In this document: piece by piece, positions 5,986 through 6,067 of the stretch
How positions within the stretch are numbered: the first letter of the stretch is position 1
Layout: the number at the start of each line of letters is the position of its first letter
Assembly (NCBI GenBank): GCA_026991065.1
Contig: JALXCG010000410.1
Span: forward strand, 1 to 6,067
Source of the DNA: JALXCG01 sp026991065 [NCBI: Gemmatimonadota bacterium]
GTDB lineage: Bacteria; GCA-2686955
Direction of reading: 5' to 3'
Length of the DNA stretch: 6,067 nucleotides
Position numbers and translations under genes: made by a program
Notes under the pieces: model-generated
What the model saw: the letters and a program-made list of their open reading frames with translations, nothing else
The model's database searches: none
Told to the model about the DNA's origin: nothing

Positions 5986-6067
5986 GGCGCTGGCGCGCCG
6001 TGCTCCTGGCCGGACTCTTCTGTGCCGGCGACGCCGCAACCCCGATCATGGGCGCCGCCCGCGCCCG
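5985..6067 (+). other. Possible membrane-protein fragment running off the right edge (weak YeeE/YedE-like resemblance)
   Basis: From about 5985 the plus-strand frame reads G-R-W-R-A-V-L-L-A-G-L-F-C-A-G-D-A-A-T-P-I-M-G-A-A-R-A to the edge, which resembles a transmembrane helix after a W-R motif. YeeE/YedE transporters contain a similar W-R-x-A-F-L-A-G-L stretch. The frame opens after a TAA at 5910-5912 and has no ATG, GTG or TTG between there and 5985, so this would be an internal fragment. It may be chance antisense reading of GC-rich DNA. Confidence 0.15.

Noticed and set aside
5246-6049. Long minus-strand frame overlapping the permease fragment
   Set aside because: Its translation is Arg/Pro/His-rich low complexity, while the alternative frame aligns with ABC-3 permeases.

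Overview
The window looks like accessory, rearranged DNA from a GC-rich proteobacterium, probably a gammaproteobacterium. The basis is high GC3 in most genes, Shine-Dalgarno starts, a Cupin_6-type AraC regulator, a DUF4143-type ATPase remnant and an IS110-type transposase remnant. Genus cannot be told from the sequence; a Chromatiales-like host is a guess.

Layout. (1) 1-72, minus: the first 24 codons of a flavodoxin-fold NAD(P)H oxidoreductase that runs off the left edge. It is divergent from (2) 324-1361, plus: an AraC-family regulator with an N-terminal cupin sensor and a candidate sigma70 promoter at 220-248. This is a classic regulator/target arrangement. (3) 1547-3202, plus: a secreted multi-domain TlpA-like thioredoxin (beta domain, E-set-like beta domain, helical domain, CVPC thioredoxin domain), starting at a GTG behind a strong ribosome binding site. 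(4) 3203-3793: a gene-poor stretch with gene fossils. A perfect TGAGTAA-TC-TTACTCA palindrome precedes the first ~40 codons of a DUF4143-type ATPase. That fragment runs into the first ~13 codons of an IS110-like transposase on the opposite strand. (5) 3794-5326, plus: a secreted M1-like zinc peptidase with HExxH and WNEG but no GAMEN motif, with visibly less GC-biased codon use than its neighbours. (6) 5406-5487: a nested long inverted repeat between convergent genes. (7) 5509-5985, minus: the C-terminal half of a ZnuB-like ABC-3 metal permease. It is cut at about 5985, where a different, membrane-like frame begins on the plus strand and runs off the right edge.

How the genes relate. Only the oxidoreductase/AraC pair shows a clear functional link. 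The thioredoxin-like protein and the peptidase are both exported and stand alone as single genes. Three broken genes plus a transposase stub suggest repeated deletion and insertion. No complete defence, CRISPR, toxin-antitoxin or biosynthetic system is visible. The most novel leads are the four-domain thioredoxin, the atypical gluzincin, the structured DNA upstream of the IS110 stub (possibly a bridge-RNA remnant) and the nested inverted repeat.
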